Below are positions 1 to 41,693 of a stretch of DNA of 64,000 nucleotides, piece by piece (the first letter of the stretch is position 1; each line of letters opens with the position of its first letter). The stretch comes from Nannobrachium achirus (Eukaryota > Chordata > Actinopteri > Myctophiformes > Myctophidae). The DNA lies in assembly GCA_963921795.1 (NCBI GenBank), contig OY997650.1, forward strand, positions 2,108,205-2,172,204. The letters are read 5' to 3'. The translations under genes were made by a program, and so were the position numbers. The notes below the pieces were generated by a model that searched no databases, had not been told where the DNA came from, and saw only the letters and a program-made list of their open reading frames with translations.

Positions 1-440
1 GGACAACTTTAGTTTTTTACAACAAGGGTTCATATTTTAGATTGTAATAAAAGAATATAAAATATGAGTGTTCAAATTATTTAATTTACTTCTTTCTATT
101 GTTTTAGAGATTTTTAATTCAGTGGTTGGGGGCATGCGTACAAGTGGCTAAATATGTCATTTTACACAGAATAAGCCCATTCCCAAGATAGAACACAACC
201 TTTCATGGTTGGATGTGACTTATGGGGGCTAGAAGTGTTACTGTAAATAGCAATAAATAAACTGCTGGCTTATTGTGTCTAAAAATACATATTTAGCCAC
301 TTGTAGGCATGCCCCCATGCGTACGCATGCCCCACATTTTAGCACAGCAAACGTGATAAAACAATAGAACAAAGCAAATGAAAACATTTTAAAACTCACC
401 TTTTCTTTTCTCTAATTACAATCTAAAATATTGTTGTCCT
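1..440. mobile_element. TTAA-flanked palindromic MITE, unit 1 copy, left end cut by window
   Basis: The element runs AGGACAAC...GTTGTCCT and is followed by TTAA at 441-444. TTAA target sites suggest a piggyBac-mobilised non-autonomous element. The interior has a second palindrome around GGGGGCATGCGTAC / GTAGGCATGCCCCC. The window starts one base into the element. A near-identical copy sits at 5345-5785 because of the segmental duplication, and a diverged one at 54585-55048. Confidence 0.75.
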
Positions 441-1660
441 TTAACTTTTAACAGCTGCCAAAACAGTAATATTATTATTACATAATACTGATCCAAGTAG
501 CGCTGCGTTACTCCTTACAATGAACGGGATTCATTTCTGTTTCTGAGGAGATAAAATCTCTCTCTTCACTGTCTGGGTTGTATTGTCTATGACAGGGGTT
601 TTCAAAGTGGGTGACGGGGCACCCTGGGGTGCTGTGACGGCAGTCCAGGGGTGCCGTGAGATAATTTGATGATATATGGAATTTATTTGGACAGTTAAAA
701 AAATATTTAGTATCATTTTAAACTTGAAGTACAAAGTTAATTTCAGTCAGTTCTAACCAAAATGGCTATTATCTCAACGTTTTCCTCACAACATAATCTC
801 TAAAATATGCTATAAATATAAGTTGCTGGGAGTGAAAATTATGCATATAATGTAGGGGTTCCTCAGATGAAAACAAATGTAGTGTATCTGTGTGTCCAGC
901 AGATGGTGCTGTTGTGTGTCTGTGTGTCCAGCAGACATACTTTAGTCCATTTAAATGGCATAGTATAAGAGGTTGTCACATGGGCAATAAGGACAGATTT
1001 ACAAGCTATCAACACTTTGTAATGCTACAGGATGGCAGCTTGTAGATCTGTTCTTATAAGGCATGCACCATCGTACAAAGTTCTGATGTTCGTGCAGGTC
1101 TGAAGTCTGGTGCAGGTCTGTGTGTTCCTCTGTGTGTGACTCCAAAAGGAAGCCATGCACACATGTATACTTTCAACACTAGGAAGTATTGTCATTATTT
1201 TAACTTTGTTTATGTTAATGTTTATTAAAGGATCCACATTAGAGACACATGAATGAGCCTCTAGTCTTCCCAGGGTCCTTGTGTCAGTTAAAGATACAGG
1301 CAGCATATTATTATTCTGTGAATATTAAACTGACTGAAAGCCCACGCTAAAGCCACATTTATACTGGAAATACCCGATCTATAAGCTCACAACGCATCGC
1401 AGACACAACACATTGTGAGCTTGTAGATCTGTTGTTGTTTGGTTTGAGAGGCTTCAATGTCTTTAGTTCTGCTGTTTTATTTTTACTCCTTTAATGATAT
1501 CTAGTGAACATAAAAGTGAAAAGTAATATATTATGTAATAGAATATTTTACCCTTGATACCAAGTAAAACGTAATATTATTACTTTTCTAGAAGATAATG
1601 CATACAAAAAAAAGAAAGAAACATTATTATATTCATAGTGCATGTATGGTTGATTGACAG
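441..1660 (+). other. Unit 1 intron with dispersed repeat and two hairpin copies
   Basis: Nearly identical to 5786-6991. It contains a fragment starting CAGGGGTTTTCAAAGTGGG (592), also found at 5939, 37029 and inverted near 36723, and copies of the dispersed hairpin at about 991-1056 and 1375-1432. Short open frames here have no recognisable product. Confidence 0.7.
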
Positions 1661-30114
<28,454 letters not shown>

Positions 30115-30117
30115 AGG

Positions 30118-30790
30118 ACAGTTTAACCTAAACAGACTGGTGAGGAAAGCGGGCTCTGTCGTTGGGTCCTCTTTGCAGGGGGTGGAGGAAGTAGCCAGGG
30201 TGCGAACGGCTAGGAAGCTGGACTCCATCTTGAAGAACTCCTCCCACCCCCTCCACCTTGAGATTTTCAGTTACTGGAGTAAGAGAGGAAACGACCGATT
30301 CGCTGACCCAGGACGGAGATGTGAGAGACTGGGAAAGTCTTTTGTACCGGCTGCTCTCAAGCTATACAATGAGACACACAACGGTCGCTTGACAAGGACT
30401 ACCTTCCTAACCAAGGACGACTGTAGCCTTATTTAACTGGAACTATAGTTGTACTGACTCTAACCTCTAAGGACCTTTCCAGGGAGGGTGCTCATCTGCG
30501 TCTTGCTGTGTCACCCTTTCTTGTTTTCTTTTAGTGTTTCTTGCACTGACCAATGGACACTTTTTTTGTTTGGCTCTGCACTATTAGGTTGTGTTAGTAG
30601 TATTGATTGTTTTGCTTGTGTTTGACATGGTGGTGACAAACTTGTAGCACTGACTAGTATTGACTGTTATGGACACTTTTGTTTGGCACTGTATTGATAG
30701 TTGTGCTTAAGTATTGCCATTTCCTTTTTTTAAGTATGGCTGTTTCACTTATGAGCATCGACTGTTTTTGACACGTCATGTAGGGGAGAA
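30118..30790 (+). mobile_element. Non-LTR retrotransposon ORF2 end, sense, directly after the stop codon
   Basis: The frame ending at 30436 reads FNLNRLVRKAGSVVGSSLQG, then LDSILKNSSHPLHLEI and CERLGKSFVPAALKLYNETH, typical of a LINE ORF2 C-terminus. The element starts within a few bases of the receptor stop codon, so the 3' UTR, if transcribed, is LINE-derived. T-rich sequence to about 30790 is its likely 3' UTR. Confidence 0.8.
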
Positions 30791-31560
30791 TGGGGTAAGA
30801 TGAACCTGTGGGTAAGATGAACCACCCCCTTTATCTTTAAAACTATACACATGAGTTGTCATTTGACCTTGAAATAAGAACACAACTATAATTTCCACCT
30901 GGCTGTGGAGTTGACAGACACATGGGCAAAGTGGCAAACACAAAAAAGGTTACTTTTATGGTATAATGATTTTTATGTTAAAGCAAATGTACCCAGGTCT
31001 AAACTTATATATCATGCATGTTGATGATATCCCAATGTATAAAACTATTTAGCTAAATATCAGCCTGAAGCTTTAAGCTAGCCAGGTTTTGCCAAAATGG
31101 TGGACGTGGGGCAAGATGAACCAAATGTCTTGGAGTAAATTGAACTATGTAAATCACAATTCATATTTTTTATTAGGTCTTTGCTACTCAAATGATGCTG
31201 AATGATCTTTCATTTTGATGAATACACTCATTTAAGAGAAGTTTTCAATATTATATTAATATTGAAAACTTCTCTTAAATGAGTATATATTAAAATATAA
31301 AAGGTTCTGAATAACACATTTTATTTAATTGGTTTTAATATGTTTTCTTACGCTTTAAATAACCGTAAGAAAATAAATAAGACTATTTGCAAAAGGGAAA
31401 TGTGTTATTAAAATATTTCTGATAAGTAATTATTATTTGCTCAAGTTTAAACTGTTAAAGTTAAGATGAATATCATGTGGGTCAACTTACCCCTTGACTT
31501 GGATCAACTTACCCCAACCTGGAGCAAGTTGAGCCACTTGACCACTTTGTTTTAATAAGT
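30791..31560. mobile_element. Repeat with 'ggggtaagatgaacc' ends
   Basis: Motifs gtaagatgaacc occur at 30802 and 30822, a variant gggcaagatgaacc near 31110, and related 'caacttacccc' near 31484-31515. A near-perfect palindrome with 28-base arms and a 3-base spacer lies at 31226-31284. The element looks like a non-autonomous DNA transposon, but I cannot fix its class. Confidence 0.5.
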
Positions 31561-31615
31561 CATATTTTTTTCAGTAGAACAACGTGTCACACTATGTGTC
31601 TGTCACCCTTCTGAG

Positions 31616-32155
31616 CAGGTACGTGCTGGGCCTCTGATTCAGCCCGGGAAAAAGAGTTGTAGAGGCCCTCATTGCGCGCTATAGAGAGAGATCTCTCTCT
31701 ATAGCGCTGCTGCTACTCAAAGATTTTCAGATCATGACAAGTGACAAGCCAGTGGGGCAATTACATGAGTTATATTTCGTCGTTGTCGGGTGGAAACCTT
31801 GTATGTCCAAAACCGTTTGTTCTGTATTTATCATTTAAAAAATGATTTAAAGTAGTGAAAACAGCCGATCTACAAGCACACAACGCCTCGCATCTGCTGT
31901 TTTCACTACTTTTGTGCGACGGCCTATGATGAAGCAAGGCTTTGCTTTGCGAAAAAGTGTACACATTTGAAACTTGAAGATACAAGGTTTCTGCCCGACA
32001 GTGACTATTCACTTTGTTGGCCGCCCAGCCCCTAAGATGGAACGAAGGCCGACATTAGATTTTTATTTTTTTTCCTAATGGCTGGCCTGGACCGGCCGGG
32101 AATGAACCAGCCGTTCGGGAGTTGCCCCGCTTTTACCAATGGCCAGCACGTCCCT
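31616..32155. mobile_element. hAT-like element Y, copy 1
   Basis: Left end CAGGTACGTGCTGGGCC and right end GGCCAGCACGTCCCTG are inverted repeats. An 8-bp target repeat is not clean (cttctgag / cctctgta). It contains the palindrome cgctatagagagagatctct (about 31677-31705) and a dispersed hairpin at 31857-31912. Another copy starts at 61054 and an inverted fragment lies near 37210-37525. Confidence 0.65.
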
Positions 32156-32202
32156 GCCTCTGTAGTGTCAATGACTCACAACAGTTAAATGGTACATACA
32201 AT

Positions 32203-32457
32203 ATGTTATGTTTGTTACCTTATTAAATAATGTCAATATAAATTTAGATTAATATGTTATGTTTGTTACCTTATTAAATAATGTAAATATAAATGAAGAT
32301 TAAGATGTTATGTTTGTTACCTTATTAAATAAGGTAAATATAAATGAAGATTATTATGTTATGTTTGTTACCTTATTAAATAATGTCAATATAAATAAAG
32401 ATTAATATGTTGTTTGTTACCTTATTAAATAATGTCAATATAAATAAAGATTAAGAT
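32203..32457. repeat. 51-bp tandem repeat, five copies
   Basis: Unit atgttatgtttgttacctta, then ttaaataatgtcaatataaa, then tgaagattaat, with minor variants; AT-rich. Confidence 0.9.
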
Positions 32458-33235
32458 CTTTGAGTAAAACAAAGCGTTGTGTGTAGTTCAGATCGTTGTC
32501 ATGGTTACCATGAACACAAGCTAATGCATCAGGTTGCCATGGTTTCATAACAACAGCAGGTCCTTCAGTCCACTGGTTCATTTCAAGGACCCCCAGTTTG
32601 ATCTGCTTCAGGACCCCAGACCCACCGTTTGATACCATTCTTTATCTCTGGACCAGTGTTGATTTTGTCGACTAAAACTATGACGAAAAATGTTTGTCGA
32701 CTGCGTTTTTTTTCACTAACGAAAACTAAATAAAAAATAAATAAAAATAAAAACTAAGCTGTGATGACTAAAACTAAGACTAAAATGTATTGACAATTTC
32801 GTCAAACAAAATAACGTCAACAGACTAAAACATTAGGGAGAGTAATTTTACTGTATGTTTGGTTGCTCTCAGGTGTTACGTGCTGAAAATAGCAGATCTA
32901 CAAGCTCACAACGCGCTCACACTATTTTCAGCACACAACCAAGTGTTTGTTTGATTGATTGAAGAATGTATTAGAAGTTTGCAATAGAAAAAAGTACAGT
33001 TTCATGACAGTACAAATCACTGGTACAAGGTCAACTAAAAGGAGATCCTAGAAAGCCGAGGCTTATTTCCACATTTACATAAAATATCAAAATATTGAAT
33101 GAAGCACATTAAAATCTTTCCAGGGTGTTCATAAAAGCCTGATTAGACGATAAAATGACAAAAAGTTTTTTTTTTAAAGTGGAATACCCCTTTAATGTTA
33201 TGATATTATTTGCCCTTGAAACTGAGGCGTTAGGC
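32458..33235. other. Repeat fragments with dispersed hairpin
   Basis: Contains a dispersed hairpin at 32883-32938 (tgctgaaaatagcagatcta... ctattttcagca) and, at about 32945-33065, an antisense fragment of the same LINE 3' end as 33963-34100. Otherwise no feature. Confidence 0.6.
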
Positions 33236-33700
33236 CAAGGGTCTTCAACAGGGGGTCCGGGACCCCTAGGGGGTCCTCAGAGTTACTACAGGGGGGCCAC
33301 CAAATCCTCATGTGATAAGATAATTATTTTAAATGAACAACTTGAACCCTCGCATCCCTATTCCGAGGAGAACTTTAACCAAAAATAGCACATCTACAAG
33401 CTTGTAGATCAGCTATTTTCTGCAAACAGGTTTGGTGTAGAGGTACAAAAGAGCAGACCAAGTACATAGTGAGAGTCAAGTTTACAAAATATCAACGATT
33501 TAAGTGGTTTAATGTCTGAAAATACACATCAACATGAATCCATCATAGACTCATGACAGTGCTGTGTCTATGAATCTATCTATCTATGCAATTGATGAAA
33601 ATCTCCATCACACATTTATACAATATGTAGAGACGGGGGTCCCTGCTCCATCTCTCCCTCAGCTAGGGGGTCCTTGGCCTGAAAACGTTGAAGACCCCTG
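33236..33700. mobile_element. hAT-type MITE (CAGGGGTCTTCAAC family), inverted copy
   Basis: Ends CAAGGGTCTTCAACA and ACGTTGAAGACCCCTG, flanked by perfect 8-bp repeats CGTTAGGC at 33228-33235 and 33701-33708. A dispersed hairpin with a shortened core lies at 33380-33420. Confidence 0.88.
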
Positions 33701-33708
33701 CGTTAGGC

Positions 33709-33960
33709 AGTTGCCGTCCAGTAGGTGGCAGTAACGTGCAGCAGTGAATCCACTCCTCCTTGCGTCTCAAACAGACCGGATCCAGTAGGCGGGGCTTTAG
33801 ACCGGATGTCTATAAATGGACACACAGGAACGCTGAGTCTCTGTTTGATGAAAGACGCCGCGCCGCGCCGCTCTGCAGTTAAATGTTTGGTTTAAATCGT
33901 TTTTATCCTCCAAAACTTTACTCAGTTAGCAGTAAACTCTCTGGGGTTGATTCTAGCACT
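33709..33960 (+). promoter_or_regulatory. Candidate orphan promoter: GC box plus TATA-like box
   Basis: GGCGGGG at 33788-33794, TATAAAT at 33811-33817, then a CG-rich stretch gccgcgccgcgccgctctgc (33857-33877), looking like a first exon. It is not followed by a recognisable coding exon, and a LINE fragment starts at about 33963. Prediction only. Confidence 0.35.
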
Positions 33961-33962
33961 CT

Positions 33963-34660
33963 GGATTATTGATTGATTGAAGGCTTTATTAGAAGTTTGC
34001 ATAGGAAAATGTACAGATTCATGACGGTACAGTTCACTGGTACAAGGTCTACTAAAAGGAGATCCATGAAAAGACTAAGCTTATTTCAACAGGAAACCAT
34101 TAAAGTATCTCATATAACATTAAATGACAGACAAATAGAACACAGTACTATGCAGTAGATATGTAAAGAAAAAAGAAAACAGTAGGTCTATACAATCAGT
34201 AAGTACAGTATATACAATATATACAAGGAAGGGGCAGGTAACAGTAAGTCTAAACAATCAGTATGTACAGTATATACAAGGAAGGGGCAGGGAGGGTAGG
34301 GTTGGGCTAGGTTTTTTACCAGTTGCGAACGGCTGCTGCCTGTAAGTGGTTTTTCAGGGCATTTTTAAAGGATGCTAGTGATCCACACTCCTTTATGGCC
34401 TTCGGTAAGGCATTCCACATTTTTGTGGTGTAGCAGAAGAACGAGTTCGACCCTTTCTTTGAGTTGACTCTGGGTTGAACGTGATCTGTGGCACTGCCTC
34501 TGGTGTTGTAATTATGGACATCCTTAACGTTTATAAAGTATTTTGACAGGTACTTGGGTATCATAGTGGTGTGGTGTATCTTGTACACCAGGCCCATTGC
34601 AAGTTGCTGTACTCTGTCATCTACTCTGAGCCACCCTACTCTTAACTGGTGAGTAGCGGT
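33963..34660 (-). mobile_element. Non-LTR retrotransposon 3' end, antisense
   Basis: The minus-strand frame 34597-34316 reads YLSKYFINVKDVHNYNTRGS, then FCYTTKMWNALPKAIKECGS and FKNALKNHL, typical of a LINE ORF2 C-terminus. The low-coordinate end (gattgattgattgaaggctt) is the 3' end with TCAATCAA repeats. It is 5'-truncated. Confidence 0.82.
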
Positions 34661-35058
34661 GAGGTGAGTCTGATGTCACACCAAACCGGTCTGATGTCAC
34701 ACCAAACCGGTCCGTTACAATTATTGTCCACTACAATTATTTGGAAACTTTAGTTACTAGTTACTTTGCAAAAATGTATCTATCTATCTGTCCCATTGAG
34801 CGCCACCATCAGGCCGATTTTTACATGCAACCTGACAGTCGCTTATCTCCCGATTAGGGAGTCTTACTGTATTATAAAACATAGATTAATGCACTTTAGC
34901 CCTATTCTATACCGTGGCTATTACGCGTTGTTAGCTTGTAGATCTGCTATTTTCAAACATTTTGTACTTTTACTTTTGGTACTTAAACTACATTTTGATG
35001 CCAATACTTTCGTACTTTTACTCAAGTACATTTTGAGTTCTGGAGTGGACTTTTACTC
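34661..35058. mobile_element. Fragment of the 8134-type hAT element plus half hairpin
   Basis: The stretch gagcgccaccatcaggccga and ctcccgattagggagtctta is the reverse complement of phrases at about 8870-8960. A right half of the dispersed hairpin lies at about 34914-34957. Confidence 0.55.
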
Positions 35059-36219
<1,161 letters not shown>

Positions 36220-37200
36220 TTGCCTATGTAATCCTGGGCTCTGCTCTCCCTCTGCCGCGCCTGGGGAGACAACGGACTGACCTCATGCTTCCTTCAATGC
36301 ATGAGTAGTCCAAGTTGTTTCTTTTCATCTGACAGGGGGATTTCCCTGGGATGGACGTAGCGCGTGGAAGGAACACGTTATTCCAACCAGTTCCTTTCCC
36401 CTCCATCAGGCCCCCCGGATGGCCAGGGGGAGGCATTATTGAGACCAGGATTACTGCATGTTTTTGTGAGGGGTGAGGGTATCAACCTTAGGAGATACGG
36501 GGAGAACATGCAAACTCCTCACAGAAAGGCCCTATCGCCAACCCCACCTAGGGTGTGGGCGCTGATGACGCGGAGGGAGAAACTAAAGATAAAGATACAT
36601 TCCAAATATTATCAAATGATCTCGCGGCACCCAGGACTGCCGTCACAGTGCCCCAGGGTGCCCCGTCACCCCAGGGTGCCCCGTCACCCCAGGGTGCCCC
36701 GTCACCCACTTTGAAAACCCCTGCCCTTTAGGGATGGGACAATCGTTATTATCGTTTATCCTGATTAAAAAGAAAAAACACCCAAGATAATCCTATCGGG
36801 GAGATTTAATTTATGGTGAAATGGTCCTCCGTCATGCATTGTGATCAATTGACGTATTATTTGCAGAGCTGCATATCCACAACGTTGCCACCCGTTGTGA
36901 GCTTGTAGATTGGACATTCCGCCGATATTAAATCAAATTTTTTGGTCACAATAATCGTGACATGAAATTTTCATTATCCCAGTATGGAAACACATGAATA
37001 GCTGGGGCGGGGCCGTCCGCTCTCTATTACAGGGGTTTTCAAAGTGGGTGACGGGGCACCCTGGGGTGCCGCGACGGCAGTCCAGGGGTGCCGCGAGATC
37101 ATTTGACACTTGGAAAAAATAATTTGTATCATTTTAAACTTGAAGTACAAAGTTATTTTCAGTCAGTTCTAACCAAAATGGCTGTTATCTCAACGTTTTC
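36220..37200. repeat. Unidentified repeat followed by 'CAGGGGTTTTCAAAG' family copies
   Basis: 36220-36600 has phrases common in fish dispersed repeats (ggggagaacatgcaaactcc), but I cannot name the family. 36620-36724 and 37029-37200 are an inverted and a direct copy of the repeat found at 592 and 5939, with GGTGCCCCGTCACCCCA in tandem. A degenerate hairpin sits near 36865-36915. Confidence 0.5.
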
Positions 37201-37680
37201 CTACGTAACATAATCACTAAAATATCGTCACCTCGGGCAGAAACCTCGTATCTCCAAGTTTCAAATGTGTACGTCTTTTGGTAAAGCAAAGCCCTGCTTC
37301 ATCATACAAGACTGTTGCACAAAACTAGTGAAAACAGCAGATCTGCTGTTTTCACTAGTTTTTTTATAGATGATAAATAAAAAACGAACGGTTTTGGACA
37401 TCACAAATGATTGCAAATAGTTTTTTAACATTGAACATCGGAACACTATGAATACAAATATGTATTTGTTTGGCCATTTGGCTTCTAAAACAAAAGTTGC
37501 ACAAGGCAGATATGACAAATGATAAATAATTTAATTACTTTTATGCCATCGACACAATGCATTAATAATGGAGTTATCCGAGTGGAAATGGCAGATCTAC
37601 AAGCTCAAAACATCTCATCACGAGTCTTCACGACACGTTCTGAGCCTTGTAGGTCAGCTGTTTCCACTGTTTTAGAAAAT
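37201..37680. repeat. Inverted fragment of element Y and two hairpins
   Basis: 37210-37525 is the reverse complement of part of 31616-32155. Here the hairpin core is reduced to actagtgaaaacagcagatc then tgctgttttcactagt, a plain palindrome (about 37323-37363). Another hairpin with distinct outer arms (gtggaaatggc / gctgtttccac) lies at 37587-37667. Confidence 0.7.
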
Positions 37681-37739
37681 GTATGAAAATATTAATATCA
37701 TCCATAGTATATTGTGCATTGATGTCATTCAAGTTGCTT

Positions 37740-38300
37740 TATTGCGGTTAAAGCTTCATCACGTCAGTCCACATCACATACAACCAGTATGCGATGTGCA
37801 TTTATGTGAGTTGTCAGTTGCGTTGCGTCATTTTAGCGGGTGGCGGGCCAGCGTTGCACGTCGGGTTTGTGTCGTTCGCGTTTGTTGCCCGTCACTCGTG
37901 GAGACTAAAGGTAGGTCCCATGTGATTGCGCGGGGTGGCGGCCATCATTAACGTCAGTCCACATCACATGCGAACTCAGTCTAGGCCCAGTCTGTGATGT
38001 GGAGGGATGTGATGCGTGTCGTCACACACGTCGTGTCTTGAAGTCGTTTCACAGGACTAGAATAATTGATTATAAAAGACAAATCACGGTACGCCGCGGG
38101 CGTATTGTGATTTGTGTCTTTTATAATCATAATTTGATCATCTCTTCCCGATTGCGGCTGTTATGCATGTCGTCAATCACGTTGTCATTTGATGTATTTT
38201 AGATTACTATTTCTATGCATTTAATGTATTGCCTCGTTGATCTCCTTGCTTATTGTAAATCGCTCTGGATTAAGAGCGTCTGATGAATGCAAAAATTATT
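37740..38300. repeat. Cluster of 'TCCACATCACAT' palindromic repeats
   Basis: Paired motifs cagtccacatcacat and atgtgatgtgga-like repeat at about 37765-37830 and 37952-38020. No coding signal. Confidence 0.6.
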
Positions 38301-39000
38301 TCTTCCTGAAGAAAAGCCTTAAGACAAAGACTACCGGTAACTAAACATTTTTATTACATTTTGTTCTTGTTCATAAAGTGCTCCAAGTGCTCAAAGCAAA
38401 AAGTGCAGCAGCAAACGTTTAGGTCATAGGACCACGGTCAGTGCTATGACACCAAATATAATATGCGGGGAAAGCTTCATCACGCCAGTCCACATCACAT
38501 GCGAACATGCATTAGGGCCCAGTATGTGATGTGGGTTGATGTGTCGGCGTCGTTTTACATGTATGAATGAGCTTTGGTCCGCATCACATACAAACATAGG
38601 GTTAGGGCTAGGGAGGTTAGGGGTATGTGATGTGGATTGATGTGATTTCATGTCTTTTTAATTTTGCTTCACTTGCGATGCGTAATGTGATTTGCGTTGT
38701 CTCTTATCATTTCACGTTACTTGTGTTGCGTCGTCTGTGGGGAAAGCTCGCCACACCAGTCCACATCACATATTGTCCATATGCGGCCAGTGTGTGATGT
38801 GCATTGATGTGATTTATGCATTATTTGTGGCTAAAGCTTCATAATCCACGGTGGTCAGTAGGCGAGGCACTGACGATGGCCCTACGAGCTAAACGTTTGC
38901 TGCTGCAATTTTTACTTTTAGCACTTAGATCACTTTATGAGCACCAACACAATGTAATAAAGATATATTTCCTAGTTTGTCGAAGGAGTGGGCTTTAAGC
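38301..39000. mobile_element. Inverted-repeat element, copy 1, with TCCACATCACAT hairpins
   Basis: The left part (gtgctcaaagcaaaaagtgc, then agcagcaaacgtttaggtca) is inversely repeated at about 38840-38960. Internal hairpins lie at 38480-38550, 38578-38645 and 38755-38815. A second copy is at 39800-40390. Confidence 0.6.
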
Positions 39001-39525
39001 TCTACATATTTGTGCCTGGTAGCTGGGCATAATAGATTTGTAAGCTCACAATGAGTTTAAGTCTATTTTCACTTTTCTTTCACACATTTTTTCAATTTTT
39101 TTCTAATTTATTGCTTTTTCTTTTTTTTACTTCATGAAATGGCACATTCTATTTGTGTTTGCTGCTTGTATGTATTATATTTTAATTTGAATTATGAAGT
39201 GAAAATATATGTACAAGCTCACAACGAGCCTGTAAGTCTATTTTCACTTCTTTTACAAATTGTTTCTAATTTATTGCCTAATTTTTAGTTTTGTTTTACT
39301 TATTCATGAAATGGCACATTCTATTGGTGCTTGCTTCTCGTGAGCAATTTGAATACATTTTAATTGTAAAGAAAATATTAAGATGGATTTGCAAGCTCAC
39401 AACGAGCTTGTACATCTATTTTCACTTTATTTCTTTAAGCAATAAAAAGTTACCACCTTTTACTTCATCAAATGGAATATATTCCATTTGTGCTTAGCTG
39501 GTAGATCTGCTGTTTTCAATATTCT
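39001..39525. repeat. Tandem array of about 175 bp, each unit with a hairpin
   Basis: Three to four units, hairpins near 39030, 39205, 39385 and a half at 39495, each followed by 'tctattttcactt' and 'cttcatgaaatggcacattc' like text. Here the dispersed hairpin has become part of a local tandem repeat. Confidence 0.7.
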
Positions 39526-40400
39526 AATTTGCATTATTTTCAATGGAATTTCTTTAGTTATGTTCAAAATAAATGTAAAAACAAAGAGAATAAATCTGTA
39601 AATACATTTTATTTGTCTTGCAATAATGGTACAAAAATTATGATTGGGGAAAAGAAAAGCCTTAAGAAAACTAAGATTTCTTTATTACATTTTCATGATT
39701 TTGAATGGAATTTCTTGGATTATGTTCAAAATAAATGTAAAAAAGAGAATACATCTGTAAATACATTTTATTTGTCTTGAAATAATGGTAAAACATATTA
39801 TTGGGGAAAAGAAGCCTTAAGAAAACTACGATTCTTATTTATTATTACATTTTGTTCTATGTTCATACAGTTCTCCAAGTGCTCAAAGTGAAAAGTGCAG
39901 CGGCAAACGTTTAGGTCATAGGACCACGGTCAGTGCTATGACACCAAATATAATATGCGGGGAAAGCTTCATCACGCCAGTCCACATCACATGCAAACGT
40001 ATTCTAGGCCCAGTATGTGATGTGGATTGATGTGTCGGTGTCGTTTCACATTATGCAAGTAAAGCTTCGGTCCACATCACATACAACCATAGGGTTAGGG
40101 CTAGAGAGGTTAGGGGTATGTGATTTGGATTGATGTGATCTCATGTCTAGTGTAATTTCGTGCCGCTTGCGTTGCGTAATGTGATTTGCGTTGTCTCTTA
40201 TCATTTTCACGTCACACCACGGCGGTCAGTAGGCGAGGCACTGACGATGGCCCTACGACCTAAACATTTGCTGCTGCACTTTATCCTTTTAGCACTTAGA
40301 AAACTTTATGAGCACAAACAAAATGTAAAATAAATATCTTTCCTAGTTTGTCTAAGGAATTTTCCTTAAACACTTTTTTCTTGTTTTCAATTGTATAAAG
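39526..40400. repeat. Short direct repeats then inverted-repeat element, copy 2
   Basis: Bases around 39555-39650 repeat at 39720-39815 (ctgtaaatacattttatttg). 39800-40390 duplicates the element at 38301-39000. Confidence 0.6.
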
Positions 40401-40925
40401 GGGCAAAGCTACAGCCAGACTTTGTGGAGATTTTAAATGTTTAATATTTTTTTATTGATTGATTGCTCTTATAACAAGTTTGTTTGTTTGTAAAGTTACA
40501 TAGGAGACTGTGGACGGATCTAAAATATGGATTGTACTATTATTTTAATCAAATAATTAAACAGACTATTGTAACGTGAAAATCATGCAATAATTCTAAA
40601 AAAGGACTGCTTTGCTGCAAAGTATCTTACTGTTTTTATTTCATTTCTATTTTTCGTTTGTATTGTAGTTTATTTAATCCAATACAAATGTATCATTTTG
40701 TATTGTATGCTGTAATTCCAAAACTGGATTCCTCAAGACTCCAACTTATGTAACTTTCTAGTTTTGCTATTGTACTGTTTAAACTGCTATTTCTTAGTGT
40801 AGTGCCTCAGTAAACTAGAATCACTGGTAAACTGTCTCTATGCATTCGGTGTATCAGTTTACTCTGTATAAATGGTCTAATAAATGCATACTGCACAATG
40901 TAAATGTGAAGTGACTTTACCAAAA
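40401..40925. other. No feature seen
   Basis: AT-rich sequence with no exon, RNA or defined repeat signal. Confidence 0.5.
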
Positions 40926-40927
40926 TG

Positions 40928-40962
40928 CAATCGAACCTCTGTTCGAAGTGGAGCTGTGTGTG

Positions 40963-41036
<74 letters not shown>

Positions 41037-41607
41037 TGCAGTTGATGCTCAGGGCAGGCTAGACTCAACAGCACCTCTCTGGTCACCCAGGGTTACTACA
41101 TACAGGCTACATACAGACCCACAGACCCACCCACCCACATACCCACCCACATACCTACACACACGGCCACGTATAGGGAGCTTGTGTTCCACACAGCTCC
41201 AAAAAAGCAAAAGGCACTGGTATGGAACTCTTGGTTTACCGGGATGGGGTTCAATTCCCTGCAGTGCCCTGCTTTTTTTGTATTTTTTTCTCATTATGTT
41301 GCATCTTGGGTTGGGATCTTAATTTTTCTTCGAAAAACCCCAGAAGACAACATACCTTTTGTTGAAACTCAAGATTGTCCACCTTTTTTCAAAGTCTTCG
41401 AAAACCCCCAGAAGACATGCTATAGCCTTTTGTCTTATTTTTGGAGCTGTGTGGAACACAAGCTACCCTATACGTGGCCGTGTGTGTAGGTATGTGGGTA
41501 TGTGGGTGGGTGGGTGGGTCTGTGGGTCTGTATGTAGCCTGTATGTAGTAACCCTGGGTGACCAGAGAGGTGCTGTTGAGTCTAGCCTGCCCTGAGCATC
41601 AACTGCA

Positions 41608-41693
<86 letters not shown>

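Noticed and set aside
1025..1306. 93-codon minus-strand frame, repeated at 6372-6653
   Set aside because: Identical only because the whole segment is duplicated; lies in an intron and matches no family I know.
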